Source: Chlorogloeopsis sp038404745
GTDB taxonomy: Bacteria; Cyanobacteriota; Cyanobacteriia; Cyanobacteriales; Nostocaceae
Assembly (NCBI RefSeq): GCF_038404745.2
Contig: NZ_JAYKTT020000088.1
Span: forward strand, 186,001 to 250,000
Length of the DNA: 64,000 nucleotides
Reading direction: 5' to 3'
Shown: one piece after another, positions 18,266 to 27,539 of the stretch
Position numbering within the stretch: the first letter of the stretch is position 1
Layout: each line of letters opens with the position of its first letter
Made by a program: the position numbers and the translations under genes
Notes under the pieces: model-generated
Told to the model about the DNA's origin: nothing
Database searches by the model: none
What the model saw: the letters and a program-made list of their open reading frames with translations, nothing else

Positions 18266-19345
18266 ATGAGTCAATCACGTCGTGTTTTTCTGCTCTCAGG
18301 ACTATCTGGAGCAGCTGCTACGACAGCAATTCTCGCAATGAGAGGCTATGCTAACGAAGCAAAGCAATCGGTGATAAATACCGCTCAAGCAAAACAGAAT
18401 CAATTGGCAGAAAAGATCATCGCTGCATTCAGTCAGTTACCAGGCAAGAAGGGGCTTAAGTTTTGGATACCGGCGGATGCTGGATTTGGGGAATGGTCTG
18501 CGATGCTCAATCCTGATACAGTGTTATTTTGTGCCAGTGCGTTTAAAGGATTCGTACTAGCTGAGTTTCTACGCTTTGTAGAGGAAACGCTTAAACCTGG
18601 GGACAAGAACTCAATCGCCAATCAACTCAACCAACAACTCAGTAGGGAACTCGTACTTGATGAATCTGTGTTCTCGCCTGGTGCTCCTGTGTTTAATCCG
18701 CCTAATCTTTCGGGAAAAGTCACGGTGCAGACAGTGCTTGAGGCAATGATCTCACGTAGTGATAACACAGCTACAGATATGGCACTAAAGCAGGTAGGGG
18801 CTGATCGGGTGCGCCAATTCATTGCAGAGATTGGACTGCAAAACACTCGTATCCCAACTAGCACCCGCCAGTTTTTTGGTTACATTATCGGGTATCCTGA
18901 GTGGCAAACTATTACATGGGCAAAACTTATAGAACTCCTACAGAAGGATTTATATGAGCCGAAACCCATTCTCAACGACACCATCACGATGGCTGCCTCA
19001 CCACACGATTTCGTGTCATTCTACTCGCGCGCCTTACAGGGCAAATTTTTCAAGTATCCGGAAACGCTTAATAAGTTCCGAGCAATTCTGTCATTGGCTG
19101 ACGCAGTTGCCCTGTCGATGCCACTGGGTGTCAATGGCTTCGGCAAGGGCGGCAGTATCGACTTTGCATCGGAGCACGTGTTGACATTTGCAGGCGGGAT
19201 GTGGGTTTCCAAGCGGTGGGTGTACTTTAGCATGATGATCAATTGGACGGACAAGGAAGCAGGGACAGTTGCGCAAGTACAACAGCCCTTTATTGAGACG
19301 GCGAACAAGATTTTTACATCTGTAAGAGATAGCTTTGGATGCTAG
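18266..19345 (+). CDS. Tat-exported class A beta-lactamase-like serine hydrolase
   Basis: The 359-residue protein begins with a twin-arginine signal (SQSRRVFLLSGLSG, then a hydrophobic Ala-rich stretch), so it is probably exported folded. The mature part has the three active-site motifs of class A beta-lactamases: SAFK (Ser91, Lys94), SDN (165-167) and KGG (294-296). No clear omega-loop ExxxN was found, so it may be a peptidase or esterase of the same fold and not a true beta-lactamase. By eye its GC content is higher than its neighbours' and it lacks HIP1 sites, which hints at acquisition by transfer. It appears monocistronic. Confidence 0.83.
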   Translation: MSQSRRVFLLSGLSGAAATTAILAMRGYANEAKQSVINTAQAKQNQLAEKIIAAFSQLPGKKGLKFWIPADAGFGEWSAMLNPDTVLFCASAFKGFVLAEFLRFVEETLKPGDKNSIANQLNQQLSRELVLDESVFSPGAPVFNPPNLSGKVTVQTVLEAMISRSDNTATDMALKQVGADRVRQFIAEIGLQNTRIPTSTRQFFGYIIGYPEWQTITWAKLIELLQKDLYEPKPILNDTITMAASPHDFVSFYSRALQGKFFKYPETLNKFRAILSLADAVALSMPLGVNGFGKGGSIDFASEHVLTFAGGMWVSKRWVYFSMMINWTDKEAGTVAQVQQPFIETANKIFTSVRDSFGC

Positions 19346-19496
19346 TCACTTTTAGGAAAAGTAGGATTAAAGGTTCTGTTGGCACTACAGTATTGACTTA
19401 CTAGGCGCTAAGACATCTGCTTTAGTAGGTAAAAGCCAATACCCTATCTGTTGTTTCTCTCAAGGTATAACAGATTCTTTTCATTGGGAACTCACA

Positions 19497-21716
19497 TTAA
19501 CTAACATTCCCATCCAAGGGAAATTCCACAACTACAGGAGGCTGATTTCCATTTGACGGAGTGGTTGCTGGCTCGGTAATTGTTGGTTGTGACTGTGAAG
19601 GTAATATCACTTCTCCTGGCTTAGTTGTTTGATTCCACAAAATCATTGAAAGCAGCCCATCTACTAAGCCATTGGTACTGCCATTGTTACCACCAACCAA
19701 TACATCTGGAATCAGACGCACGTGGCGATCGCCAATGATTTGCATCATCTGCATTGCTGTGTATCCTTGCGTACCCAAGGCTTCCACACCAGAACGGTAG
19801 GCTTCGGCTTTCGCATTACCTGTGGCACGGATGGCTTCGGCTTCGGCAATACTCTTGAGGCGCAAAGACTCGGCTTCTGCATTTGCTCTTAAGCAAATTG
19901 CTTCGGCTTCACCAGTCATTTCTTTAACTTTGGCACTCGCCTTAAGTTCGGCAATTTTTACACCTTGCTCCGATCGCACTGCTTCTTGCTGAATGTCTGC
20001 TTTTGCTTTGAGTTCAGCAATCATGACGCCTTGCTCTGATTTCACCATGTCTTGCTGAATATCAGCCAAAGCTGTTTCCCTGACTAACTGTTGTCTTTGG
20101 GTTTGCGCTTGCTGTTGCACCTCAAAAGTCTTGCGTTGTTCTTCGGCAATTTTTCGATCTGTCTGTGTTTGCATCAGTGTTGCCGGTGGTTGAATATCAC
20201 CTATTAAGGTGTCAATTGCCTGGACATCATAAGCTCGCAGTGCCATTTTAATATATTCAGCCGCTTCAGCTTGTCGTTCACTGCGGGCGCTTAAAAAGTC
20301 AAGTACGGTATAGTCTTGTGCTGAGTTACGGAAGTAGTTGCCGATGGTTGGTTCTAACACATGATCCACTAGATTCTGCATTGCACCAACACGGGAAATC
20401 ACCTTGGGAGCATCCAAAGCACCGACGTGAATAATTTGGGCAACTTCTAAATCGAAGGCAAACCCGTCTTTTGAACGCACCGTCAGAGAGCCAAGTTTCG
20501 CATCATAGTTGTGACGTTCGGTGCGACCAGACCAGTTTAAAACAATATTGGTAGTTGGCACCAGTTCAATCTTCATCACGCGAGTGTTAATTGGGTGCTT
20601 GCCAGGATACAAAGGTTCAACCCATACACCCTTATGTCCAGAATTGACTAAGTTACCGTGGGTAAAAGCCGCACCACTGACGTCTTCATGAGCTTTACCA
20701 ACGAAAGAAATTACTACACCTACATAGCCAATAGGTATTTCCGTCATTGGCACTTGCTCAACCTGAACAAACCAAGGATTCAAGTTCCAAGAACCAGACA
20801 GCAGAATTTGTTCTTGCAAACCCCGACGCCCCCCGCCATCAATAAATCTTTGCCCGTTTTGGAAATTGTCGTGTCCGGGAATGATGGGGCCAGCTATTTC
20901 ACCGCCAGGAATGGGAAGTCCATCTAAGGTTGTGACGATACCAACTTTATCAGAAGCAACATGATATAATCGCAGATATTCTGGACTCATGCCTTGTTTA
21001 GTGGCATTTGCTACTGTAATGACTTTAAATAAGGCAGTGTTAATACGGTAAGTACCAGCTGTAAGAAAACCCATTTGCCGCCCTTTTTCCCCACCATTAG
21101 TAAGGAATTTACGAGCATCTTGGAAATTGTCACACTCTATAATCTTGCCTAGAATCCTTTCTGGCGGAATTGGTGCGCCATCTTCTGCTACTAATAGGGC
21201 GATTTCACCTTGAGGAACAACAACAACTGACTCTTTCTTTACCGAATACTGCCAAGGCCAATAACCCCAGTGCCAGCCAGGAGCTAAAGTATCGGCTTGC
21301 AAACCAGCTTCACCATCAAGGGCGATCAAGCGTCCAGCTGGAAGCCCACGCCCAGAAATAGCAAATTTTTTAACTACAATTCCAACTTCTCGTTCACCAA
21401 TTACAACTAGTCCACCAAAAAACAAGGGGAAAAAGATTACTAAACCACCAACCAAGACAACAGGGATAAGCCCCCAAGGTGAGATTTGTGCTAGCTGGAG
21501 GTTATTGGTAACACTTGGAGACTGAGCAATTGTTGGTTTTGTTTGCTGTAGTTGAATTGATGTTGAGGCGATGTGTTGTGTAGTAGTTTTTCTGATCGGG
21601 CTTGCACTGACAGCATTGATACTACCAGCCAGTGCCGCAGTTGTGAGTACAGATGCTGCTAAACGAAATATTTTAGTTTGCTTACTTCTACTTGAGAAAT
21701 CTTGTGAAGCTTTCAT
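19497..21716 (-). CDS. Large SPFH/flotillin-like membrane protein
   Basis: The 739-residue protein has a basic, hydrophobic N-terminus (possible signal, 1-38), a low-complexity linker and a strong membrane helix (about 82-105: WGLIPVVLVGGLVIFFPLFF). A long SPFH/band-7 region follows, then an Ala/Glu-rich coiled coil (about 520-660). The coil contains a tandem 22-residue repeat (ADIQQ..VKSEQGV.IAELKA, residues 551-572 and 573-594). The Glu/Ala heptads and the end region GTQGYTAMQMMQIIGD are typical of flotillins. These form membrane microdomain scaffolds. It ends in a Pro/Thr-rich tail. The partner is unknown. It lies downstream of the atpD-atpC terminator, so it is a separate unit. Confidence 0.85.
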   Translation of the reverse strand: MKASQDFSSRSKQTKIFRLAASVLTTAALAGSINAVSASPIRKTTTQHIASTSIQLQQTKPTIAQSPSVTNNLQLAQISPWGLIPVVLVGGLVIFFPLFFGGLVVIGEREVGIVVKKFAISGRGLPAGRLIALDGEAGLQADTLAPGWHWGYWPWQYSVKKESVVVVPQGEIALLVAEDGAPIPPERILGKIIECDNFQDARKFLTNGGEKGRQMGFLTAGTYRINTALFKVITVANATKQGMSPEYLRLYHVASDKVGIVTTLDGLPIPGGEIAGPIIPGHDNFQNGQRFIDGGGRRGLQEQILLSGSWNLNPWFVQVEQVPMTEIPIGYVGVVISFVGKAHEDVSGAAFTHGNLVNSGHKGVWVEPLYPGKHPINTRVMKIELVPTTNIVLNWSGRTERHNYDAKLGSLTVRSKDGFAFDLEVAQIIHVGALDAPKVISRVGAMQNLVDHVLEPTIGNYFRNSAQDYTVLDFLSARSERQAEAAEYIKMALRAYDVQAIDTLIGDIQPPATLMQTQTDRKIAEEQRKTFEVQQQAQTQRQQLVRETALADIQQDMVKSEQGVMIAELKAKADIQQEAVRSEQGVKIAELKASAKVKEMTGEAEAICLRANAEAESLRLKSIAEAEAIRATGNAKAEAYRSGVEALGTQGYTAMQMMQIIGDRHVRLIPDVLVGGNNGSTNGLVDGLLSMILWNQTTKPGEVILPSQSQPTITEPATTPSNGNQPPVVVEFPLDGNVS

Positions 21717-21820
21717 ATTTTTGCCCCTTTGGGCAACTAATTATCTAAGTTATTACTTCACCAATATTTCCCTCGTATTCTTAAACTTATTCTAATTTTT
21801 AGAAAAGTTCATACACATTG

Positions 21821-21853
21821 AAAAAGCCCGCAGGCTTATAGTCTGCGGGCTTT
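21821..21853 (-). terminator. Rho-independent terminator after atpC
   Basis: The perfect 11-bp arms AAAGCCCGCAG (21823-21833) and CTGCGGGCTTT (21843-21853) enclose a 9-base loop. Read on the minus strand the stem is followed by a run of T, so it ends the atpD-atpC transcript. On the plus strand the U-run is short. Confidence 0.85.
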
Positions 21854-21933
21854 AAGTACAAAGCTCACGGAGGTGGGCTAAAATTTCTAGCCGGATATTG
21901 GCAAAGGCATTGTATAAAAACCAGAATCTCTAG

Positions 21934-22347
21934 TTATACCATGCCGCCAGCAGCTTGAAAGCGAGCGCGAGCGCGTTTGTAGGCTTGGGTGGCTTGAATT
22001 TGAGCTTGGCGATCGCCTTGAGCAACCTGATTTAAGCGGGTTTGTGCTTCGTTATAAGCAGTACGAGCTTCCTCAAGGTTAATGGAGTCGCCACGTTCAG
22101 CACCATTGACGAGGATAGTGACTTCATCTTGTTCGACTTCGGCAAAACCACCCAACAGAGCAATAGGTATCCACTGTTGATTTTTGCCGGGGCGTACTCG
22201 CATCACGCCTGTATCCAAGGCACTCAACAATGGTGCGTGTCCGCTGAGGATACCTAGTTGACCGGTAGTACTAGGTAAAATAACTTCTTCAGCTGAGTCA
22301 TCCCAGATTGTTTTATCTGGGGAAATTACACGAACAGTTAATGTCAT
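21934..22347 (-). CDS. atpC: ATP synthase F1 subunit epsilon
   Basis: The epsilon subunit sits on the central stalk of the thylakoid F1Fo ATP synthase, couples rotation and inhibits wasteful ATP hydrolysis. The 137-residue protein has the N-terminal beta-sandwich (LTVRVISPDKTIWDD, STTGQLGILSGHAPLLSALD) and a C-terminal helical hairpin rich in Ala, Arg and Gln (EARTAYNEAQTRLNQVAQGD). Length is normal. It follows atpD by about 190 bases on the same strand. That gap is larger than usual because a repeat element (22406-22523) lies in it. The two genes form the separate beta-epsilon cluster standard in cyanobacteria and plastids. Confidence 0.97.
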   Translation of the reverse strand: MTLTVRVISPDKTIWDDSAEEVILPSTTGQLGILSGHAPLLSALDTGVMRVRPGKNQQWIPIALLGGFAEVEQDEVTILVNGAERGDSINLEEARTAYNEAQTRLNQVAQGDRQAQIQATQAYKRARARFQAAGGMV

Positions 22348-22405
22348 AGATTGTGAAATGTCTGTTGTTAGTTGTTAGTGGTTAGTGGTAATAGTTACTA
22401 ACTAC

Positions 22406-22523
22406 TGTACGGGCGGGTTTTGTTGATAATCTTGCTGTTCAAACTGATAATTTATCTTCTAAACCCGCACGGCAGTCGCTACAACCGGGGGAACCCCGGC
22501 AAGGCGCTGCCTGCCCTACTAAC
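22406..22523. repeat. Small inverted-repeat element, copy B, plus GC-rich tail
   Basis: TGTACGGGCGGGTTTT at the left and AAACCCGCACGG at the right flank an AT-rich core (22406-22470). The core, reverse-complemented, matches copy C at 50982-51050 closely (TTCAAAC.GATAATTTATCTTCT). A GC-rich stretch (GGCAGTCGCTACAACCGGGGG...) extends it to about 22523. It is inserted between atpD and atpC. Confidence 0.7.
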
Positions 22524-22540
22524 CACTAACTATTAACCAA

Positions 22541-23989
22541 TTAACCTTTGAGCTTTTCGGCTTTAGCGATCGCTTCATCGATGCTACCAACCATGTAAAA
22601 GGCTTGCTCTGGCAGTTCATCCAAATCGCCAGACAGAATCATCTTGAAGCCTTTGATGGTGTCTTCCAACTTCACGTACTTACCAGGAGAGCCGGTAAAT
22701 ACTTCTGCCACAAAGAAAGGCTGCGACAAGAAACGCTCAATTTTACGCGCACGAGCCACTGTTAAACGGTCTTCTTCAGACAACTCATCCAAACCAAGAA
22801 TGGCGATGATGTCTTGCAGTTCTTTGTAACGCTGCAAAGTTGCTTGTACGGCACGAGCGGTGCTGTAGTGATCGTCACCAACAATGTTGGGTTGCAACAT
22901 TGTAGAAGTAGAACCCAATGGATCTACAGCTGGATAAATACCTTTAGCAGCCAAACCACGAGAAAGTACGGTGGTTCCATCCAAGTGGGCAAACGTGGTT
23001 GCAGGCGCAGGATCGGTTAAGTCGTCCGCAGGCACGTATACAGCTTGAATCGAGGTAATAGAACCTTCGTTAGTAGAGGTGATACGCTCTTGCAGTTCAC
23101 CAACGTCTGTACCCAGAGTTGGCTGATATCCTACCGCAGAAGGCATCCGTCCCAACAACGCGGACACTTCTGAACCCGCTTGTACGAACCGGAAGATGTT
23201 GTCGATAAACAGCAGTACGTCTTGCTTGTTAACATCACGGAAGTATTCCGCCATCGTCAAGCCAGACAAACCAACGCGCATTCTTGCACCGGGTGGTTCG
23301 TTCATCTGACCGTAAACCAGAGCGATCTTGGACTCGTTGAGGTTGTCGTTGTTGATTACTCCAGATTCAATCATTTCGTTGTAAAGGTCATTACCTTCGC
23401 GGGTACGCTCACCCACTCCAGCAAAAACAGATACACCACCGTGTTCAGTAGCGATATTGTTGATCAACTCCATCATGATCACGGTTTTGCCTACACCGGC
23501 ACCGCCGAATAGACCAATCTTACCGCCACGACGATAGGGAGTCAGCAAGTCAACAACTTTAATCCCAGTCTCAAAAACGGAAGGCTTGGTTTCCAGTTCG
23601 GTGAGTTTAGGAGCAGGACGGTGGATGGGGAATTTTTCCTCAGCATCAACAGGCCCCCTGTTGTCTACAGGTTCGCCAAGGACGTTGAAAATCCGACCTA
23701 GCGTGACTTTACCAACAGGTACGCTAATCGGAGCGCCAGTATCAACGGCTTCCATGCCACGTACTAAGCCATCAGTGGAACTCATGGCAACAGCCCGTAC
23801 TTGGTTGTCACCTAGCAGTTGCTGTACTTCGCAAGTAACCGAGACTTCCTGTCCGGCTTCGTTGGTGCCTTTAATGCTCAAAGCGTTGTAGATAGGTGGC
23901 ATTTTCCCATTGGGGAATTTGACGTCTACAACCGGACCAATGATTTGGGTAATGTAACCAATTTTTGTGTTTTCTGCAGTGGTGACCAT
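22541..23989 (-). CDS. atpD: ATP synthase F1 subunit beta
   Basis: The beta subunit carries the catalytic sites of F1Fo ATP synthase. The 482-residue protein is of normal length and nearly textbook: Walker A GGAGVGKT (162-169), catalytic Glu in GVGERTREGNDLY, Walker B LLFIDNIFRF, and the DELSEED-type loop as DELSEEDRL near residue 400. It starts at ATG 23989 (MVTTAENTKIGYITQIIGPV). atpC follows downstream. The 5' region up to about 24190 should hold the promoter, since the preceding gene has its own terminator at 24193-24226. Confidence 0.98.
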   Translation of the reverse strand: MVTTAENTKIGYITQIIGPVVDVKFPNGKMPPIYNALSIKGTNEAGQEVSVTCEVQQLLGDNQVRAVAMSSTDGLVRGMEAVDTGAPISVPVGKVTLGRIFNVLGEPVDNRGPVDAEEKFPIHRPAPKLTELETKPSVFETGIKVVDLLTPYRRGGKIGLFGGAGVGKTVIMMELINNIATEHGGVSVFAGVGERTREGNDLYNEMIESGVINNDNLNESKIALVYGQMNEPPGARMRVGLSGLTMAEYFRDVNKQDVLLFIDNIFRFVQAGSEVSALLGRMPSAVGYQPTLGTDVGELQERITSTNEGSITSIQAVYVPADDLTDPAPATTFAHLDGTTVLSRGLAAKGIYPAVDPLGSTSTMLQPNIVGDDHYSTARAVQATLQRYKELQDIIAILGLDELSEEDRLTVARARKIERFLSQPFFVAEVFTGSPGKYVKLEDTIKGFKMILSGDLDELPEQAFYMVGSIDEAIAKAEKLKG

Positions 23990-24192
23990 GCTGAGTCTAG
24001 TGATTGAAGCTATATTTCAGATCGGGTCGTATAAGGCTTAAGAATTAAGCAATGTCATCTTCAAGAGTAGCACTGAACGACGCCACTATTCGGCAGAAAT
24101 TTAATAGTTAAGCAATTGTTAAGCCTGAGGCTGCAAAATCCTGCTCAAGCTAAGATTGAAACGATTGAGGCTATCATGCTATGAATATAAAT

Positions 24193-24226
24193 AAAAAATA
24201 GCCGTGTCTTGCTAAGAAGATACGGC
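24193..24226 (-). terminator. Terminator of the PEP-CTERM protein gene
   Basis: On the minus strand the arms GCCGTATCTT and AAGACACGGC, with loop CTTAGC, are followed by TATTTTTTATTT. This is a 10-bp stem and U-rich tail placed about 185 bases after the stop codon of the gene at 24412-25116. It separates that gene from atpD. Confidence 0.8.
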
Positions 24227-24411
24227 ATAGTTATTGCCAGAGAACTCTAAGTAATAAGTAATTTTGAGGCTTGCTCTGAAGCAGATTTTTGCAGTTGGCC
24301 TTTAAGTAATGAAGCAATCAGACTGTACCTATAGCCAAAATACCCAATCTAGAATTAGGTTCGGTAAAAGTTTAAGGCGGCTTAATTTATTAATTTAAGC
24401 TTAGGAAAAAA

Positions 24412-25116
24412 TTAATTGACTGCCTGACCTTTTCGACGACGAGATGCAAACATTACTGCACCTGTCAACCCTAATCCCAACAATGCAGCTGGTTCAGGAA
24501 CTGTAGTAAATGCTACACCAGTAAAACTTGCTGTGAGTTTTCCCTGCTCTAAAAGGGTTTTAGCATTGTTAAAGTTAATATTACTAGCTACAGAAAAGTT
24601 TAAGTGTCCTTTCCCCGTAGTTTTATTTAAAGATCCAATTGCATCCGTAAAATAGCCTGTAAAATTTACTACTCCAGTGACACCATTATTGCTTGACAAG
24701 ATAGGATTTTCTAAAGATTCCAGAACAAAGATATTTTTTTGGTCAGAGGTTGTGTTGCTGCTGTCATTATATTTACCAAGATCCAAAAAGAGCGTATTAG
24801 GGAATAAAGGTGAACTAACGTCATATATTGTGGCTATATCAAATGCAGGATTGTCAGGATAGGCAGGGCCAAAAGTTCCTGTTTGCTCAGAAAGCACAAG
24901 ATTTGCTGGTGAAGTGGGAGTAAATTTTAAAGAATTGTTTGAAACTACAACTGAAGGCAAGGGAACACCAGTAGGAGTATAGTTAAAACCACCAGAGAAG
25001 GTGGCTGCTTCAGCAGAACTAGCAAAGGTAAAAGCTCCAGCTGTAGCTAAGGGGAGTGCAGCAGCCAAACCAAGAGATGCTTGTAATATTTTTGATTTCA
25101 TAGCAAACATTTTCAT
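24412..25116 (-). CDS. PEP-CTERM sorting-domain protein
   Basis: This 234-residue exported protein has a signal peptide (about 1-37, cleavage near AEA-AT) and ends with the classic PEP-CTERM signal: the VPEP motif near residue 207, a hydrophobic helix (AALLGLGLTGAVMFA) and a basic cluster SRRRKG. Such proteins are cut by an exosortase and displayed at the surface or in the exopolysaccharide. The middle is Ser/Asn/Thr-rich and beta-like, with no recognised domain. No exosortase gene is in the window. It has its own downstream terminator, so it is probably monocistronic. Confidence 0.9.
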   Translation of the reverse strand: MKMFAMKSKILQASLGLAAALPLATAGAFTFASSAEAATFSGGFNYTPTGVPLPSVVVSNNSLKFTPTSPANLVLSEQTGTFGPAYPDNPAFDIATIYDVSSPLFPNTLFLDLGKYNDSSNTTSDQKNIFVLESLENPILSSNNGVTGVVNFTGYFTDAIGSLNKTTGKGHLNFSVASNINFNNAKTLLEQGKLTASFTGVAFTTVPEPAALLGLGLTGAVMFASRRRKGQAVN

Positions 25117-25658
25117 TTCAAATCCCTATTACAAATTAAGAAAAGTATTTCAAGTACTTTAATTATGTTTACTGATTAATTGAGTACCTGCTGAACTTGT
25201 TCTTTCCATAGAATTACATAGAAAATTTCTCAGTACAAGTTTTAATACGTGTCTTCATTGAATCTTTATTACCCGTGTGATAGCTCTACGTATATTTTTC
25301 TCAATTCCTGATGTTTAACTTTGCAAAGAATAGCTAATCAATTCGAGATATTGGGCTAAGTCAAGTAGAGCGATTCAGATTTTTCTATAAATTATCTACA
25401 TTATTTTTTAGGTAAAGCAAATTTCATACGGAAATGAAATACAGTTTTTTATTAAATTTATACTTAAGATTTTATAAAGTCACCAAAAGTAGGGGCAAAT
25501 AAATTAAACAAGAAAACTGAGTATCAGTACTGCCCAAATTAGAATTTTAGAATTATCGTGTTTTCAGCTACAGTTCCGTTCAACATAAATAAGCAAAAAT
25601 TTAATTTAATATTTCATTTAACAATGCAGCTTTTTGAAGCACATCATGCTGCCGATTC
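25117..25658. other. Long AT-rich intergenic region between divergent genes
   Basis: About 540 bases separate the PEP-CTERM gene from the channel-like gene, transcribed away from each other. The sequence is AT-rich with poly-T/A tracts (for example near 25380-25460) but without GC-rich repeats or HIP1 sites. It should hold both promoters. I find no RNA gene or coding frame in it. Confidence 0.3.
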
Positions 25659-27350
25659 ATGAAACCTCGCATAATTGTTTGTGGTTTAGGACGCACTGGA
25701 TATAAAGTCTTTCGTTTGCTGAGACAGCAGGGAGCGTTAGTTGTCGGCATTCATCACCAAGCGCTTCCAGGCGAGCGAGCCGGAGATGTAATTGTTGGCG
25801 ATTTACACGCAGCTAGTACCCTCAAAGCTGCTGGAATTCAACAGGCACACACCATAGTGATAGCTGGAGGCGATGATGCCTTAAATTTACGAATTATGAT
25901 GCAAGCGCGGGTGCTTAATCCCCGGATTAGAATTATTAATCGCTTCTTTAACACAAGTTTGGGAGAACGTTTGGATCATGCTGTACCAGAGCACTTGAGT
26001 ATGAGTGTTGCTGGATTGGCGGCACCTGTGTTTACCTTTGCAGCACTAGGAAGCCAAGCGATCGGACAAATTAAGCTGTTTCAGCAAACTTGGCCGATTC
26101 ATGAAGAGTATGTTGATGAAAACCACCCGTGGCTGAATCGCAAAATTAGTGAGTTATGGGCCGATCGCACGCGGATGCTGATTTACTATATGCCAGCAGA
26201 AGGTGAGATGGATCTGGTTTCGGCGTTGGTGTCTGGACAAAAGTTACAGCTAGGCGATCGCTTAATCGTTGGTGCTCAACCCCGCGTTCGTTGTATCCGC
26301 AGATCGATGATTGCCAGATTGCTAAAAATATTGACTAGTCTGCGACACTTTCAAAAACACGCCGAAGCAGTTGTAGCAATGTCTATTGTGCTGCTGGTAA
26401 TTATTGCGATCGCTACAGTCATCTACACTTCTTCTGATGCAGCCGTTTCTGTTGTTGATGCTTTATACTTCGCTGTCGGCATGATTACTGGAGCAGGTGG
26501 CAATGATAAAGTGGTAGAACACGCTCCAAGTAGCATTAAATTATTTACTGTATTGATGATGCTGGTTGGCGCTGCGGTGATTGGTCTTTTTTATGCACTA
26601 CTGAATGATTTTGTCTTAGGCAGCCGTTTCAAACAATTTTTAGATGCAGCCCGGATTCCCCAGCGCCATCATTATATCGTCTGTGGCTTGGGAGGAATTG
26701 GTATCAAAATTGTTCAGCAACTCCATGCCAGTGGACATGATGTCATAGTCATTGAGCGTGACACCAACAATAGATTTGTCAATACAGCTCGCGGGCTAGG
26801 TATTCCCGTCATGCATGGAGATGGTAGCTTTGCTGAAGTTCTCAAAGCAAGCAATTTAGAGAATGCTGCGGCACTAATTGCTGTTACCAACGATGATGCT
26901 ACAAACTTGGAAATTGCCCTCAAAGCCAAAGCATTGACACCAAAGGTACCAGTAATTGTCCATTATGCAGATCCGGATTTTGCCCGGATGGCACAACAGG
27001 TGTTTGACTTTGAGACAGTACTAAGCCCGGCTGAACTTGCCGCTCCAGCTTTTGCTGCTGCTGCTCTAGGGGGGCGTATTCTTGGTAATGGTATTACAGC
27101 GGATAGTCTATGGGTTGCTTTTGCAACATTAATTACACCTGCTCATCCCTTTTGCGGTCAAAGAGTCAGAGATGCAGCTATGTCTGCTGACTTTGTACCT
27201 TTATACTTGGAAACAAATAACCAAACTATTCACGGCTGGGATTTACTCGAAACTAGCCTCAGTGCTGGAGATATTTTGTATTTGAATATGCCAGCAAATC
27301 GTTTGCATCAGTTGTGGCGTTATACTCCTCCACAAGTAATGGTAAGTTGA
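25659..27350 (+). CDS. RCK-pore-RCK potassium-channel-like protein
   Basis: The 563-residue protein has an unusual order: RCK/TrkA-N nucleotide-binding domain (about 4-130, loop CGLGRTGYKV), a linker with a TrkA-C-like part, two membrane helices (about 237-257 and 293-316) around a pore loop (266-283), then a second RCK domain (338-480, loop CGLGGIGIKI) and a C-terminal TrkA-C-like part. RCK domains bind nucleotides or ions and gate K+ channels. The pore loop reads ALYFAVGMITGAGGN, without the TVGYG filter, so K+ selectivity is doubtful. It may be a channel of other selectivity or a non-conducting regulator. The start is the ATG at 25659. Confidence 0.82.
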   Translation: MKPRIIVCGLGRTGYKVFRLLRQQGALVVGIHHQALPGERAGDVIVGDLHAASTLKAAGIQQAHTIVIAGGDDALNLRIMMQARVLNPRIRIINRFFNTSLGERLDHAVPEHLSMSVAGLAAPVFTFAALGSQAIGQIKLFQQTWPIHEEYVDENHPWLNRKISELWADRTRMLIYYMPAEGEMDLVSALVSGQKLQLGDRLIVGAQPRVRCIRRSMIARLLKILTSLRHFQKHAEAVVAMSIVLLVIIAIATVIYTSSDAAVSVVDALYFAVGMITGAGGNDKVVEHAPSSIKLFTVLMMLVGAAVIGLFYALLNDFVLGSRFKQFLDAARIPQRHHYIVCGLGGIGIKIVQQLHASGHDVIVIERDTNNRFVNTARGLGIPVMHGDGSFAEVLKASNLENAAALIAVTNDDATNLEIALKAKALTPKVPVIVHYADPDFARMAQQVFDFETVLSPAELAAPAFAAAALGGRILGNGITADSLWVAFATLITPAHPFCGQRVRDAAMSADFVPLYLETNNQTIHGWDLLETSLSAGDILYLNMPANRLHQLWRYTPPQVMVS

Positions 27351-27353
27351 ACA

Positions 27354-27491
27354 GGACTTACGCAAGAGTCTATGGAATCATAAACCGCACAGAACGCAGG
27401 GGAGGACACTGTGTTGCGGAGGTTCCCTCCGTTGTAGCAAGTGTCCGTGACACGGAGTCAAGAGGATTGGAGAGGGATTCTGCGTAAGTTC
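27354..27491. mobile_element. MITE-like element with ACTTACGCA terminal repeats
   Basis: The ends are ACTTACGCA (27356-27364) and TGCGTAAGT (27481-27489), exact inverted repeats that extend imperfectly for several more bases. Inside is a nested hairpin: GGACACT (27404-27410) pairs with AGTGTCC (27440-27446) around CGGAGG and CCTCCG. There is no transposase. The roughly 138-bp size and ends fit a non-autonomous miniature element. It lies directly after the channel-like gene's stop codon. Confidence 0.7.
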
Positions 27492-27539
27492 TATACTCAT
27501 TAAGTGGAAGTTCATAGAGAATTAGTATAAGTCTAGAGT

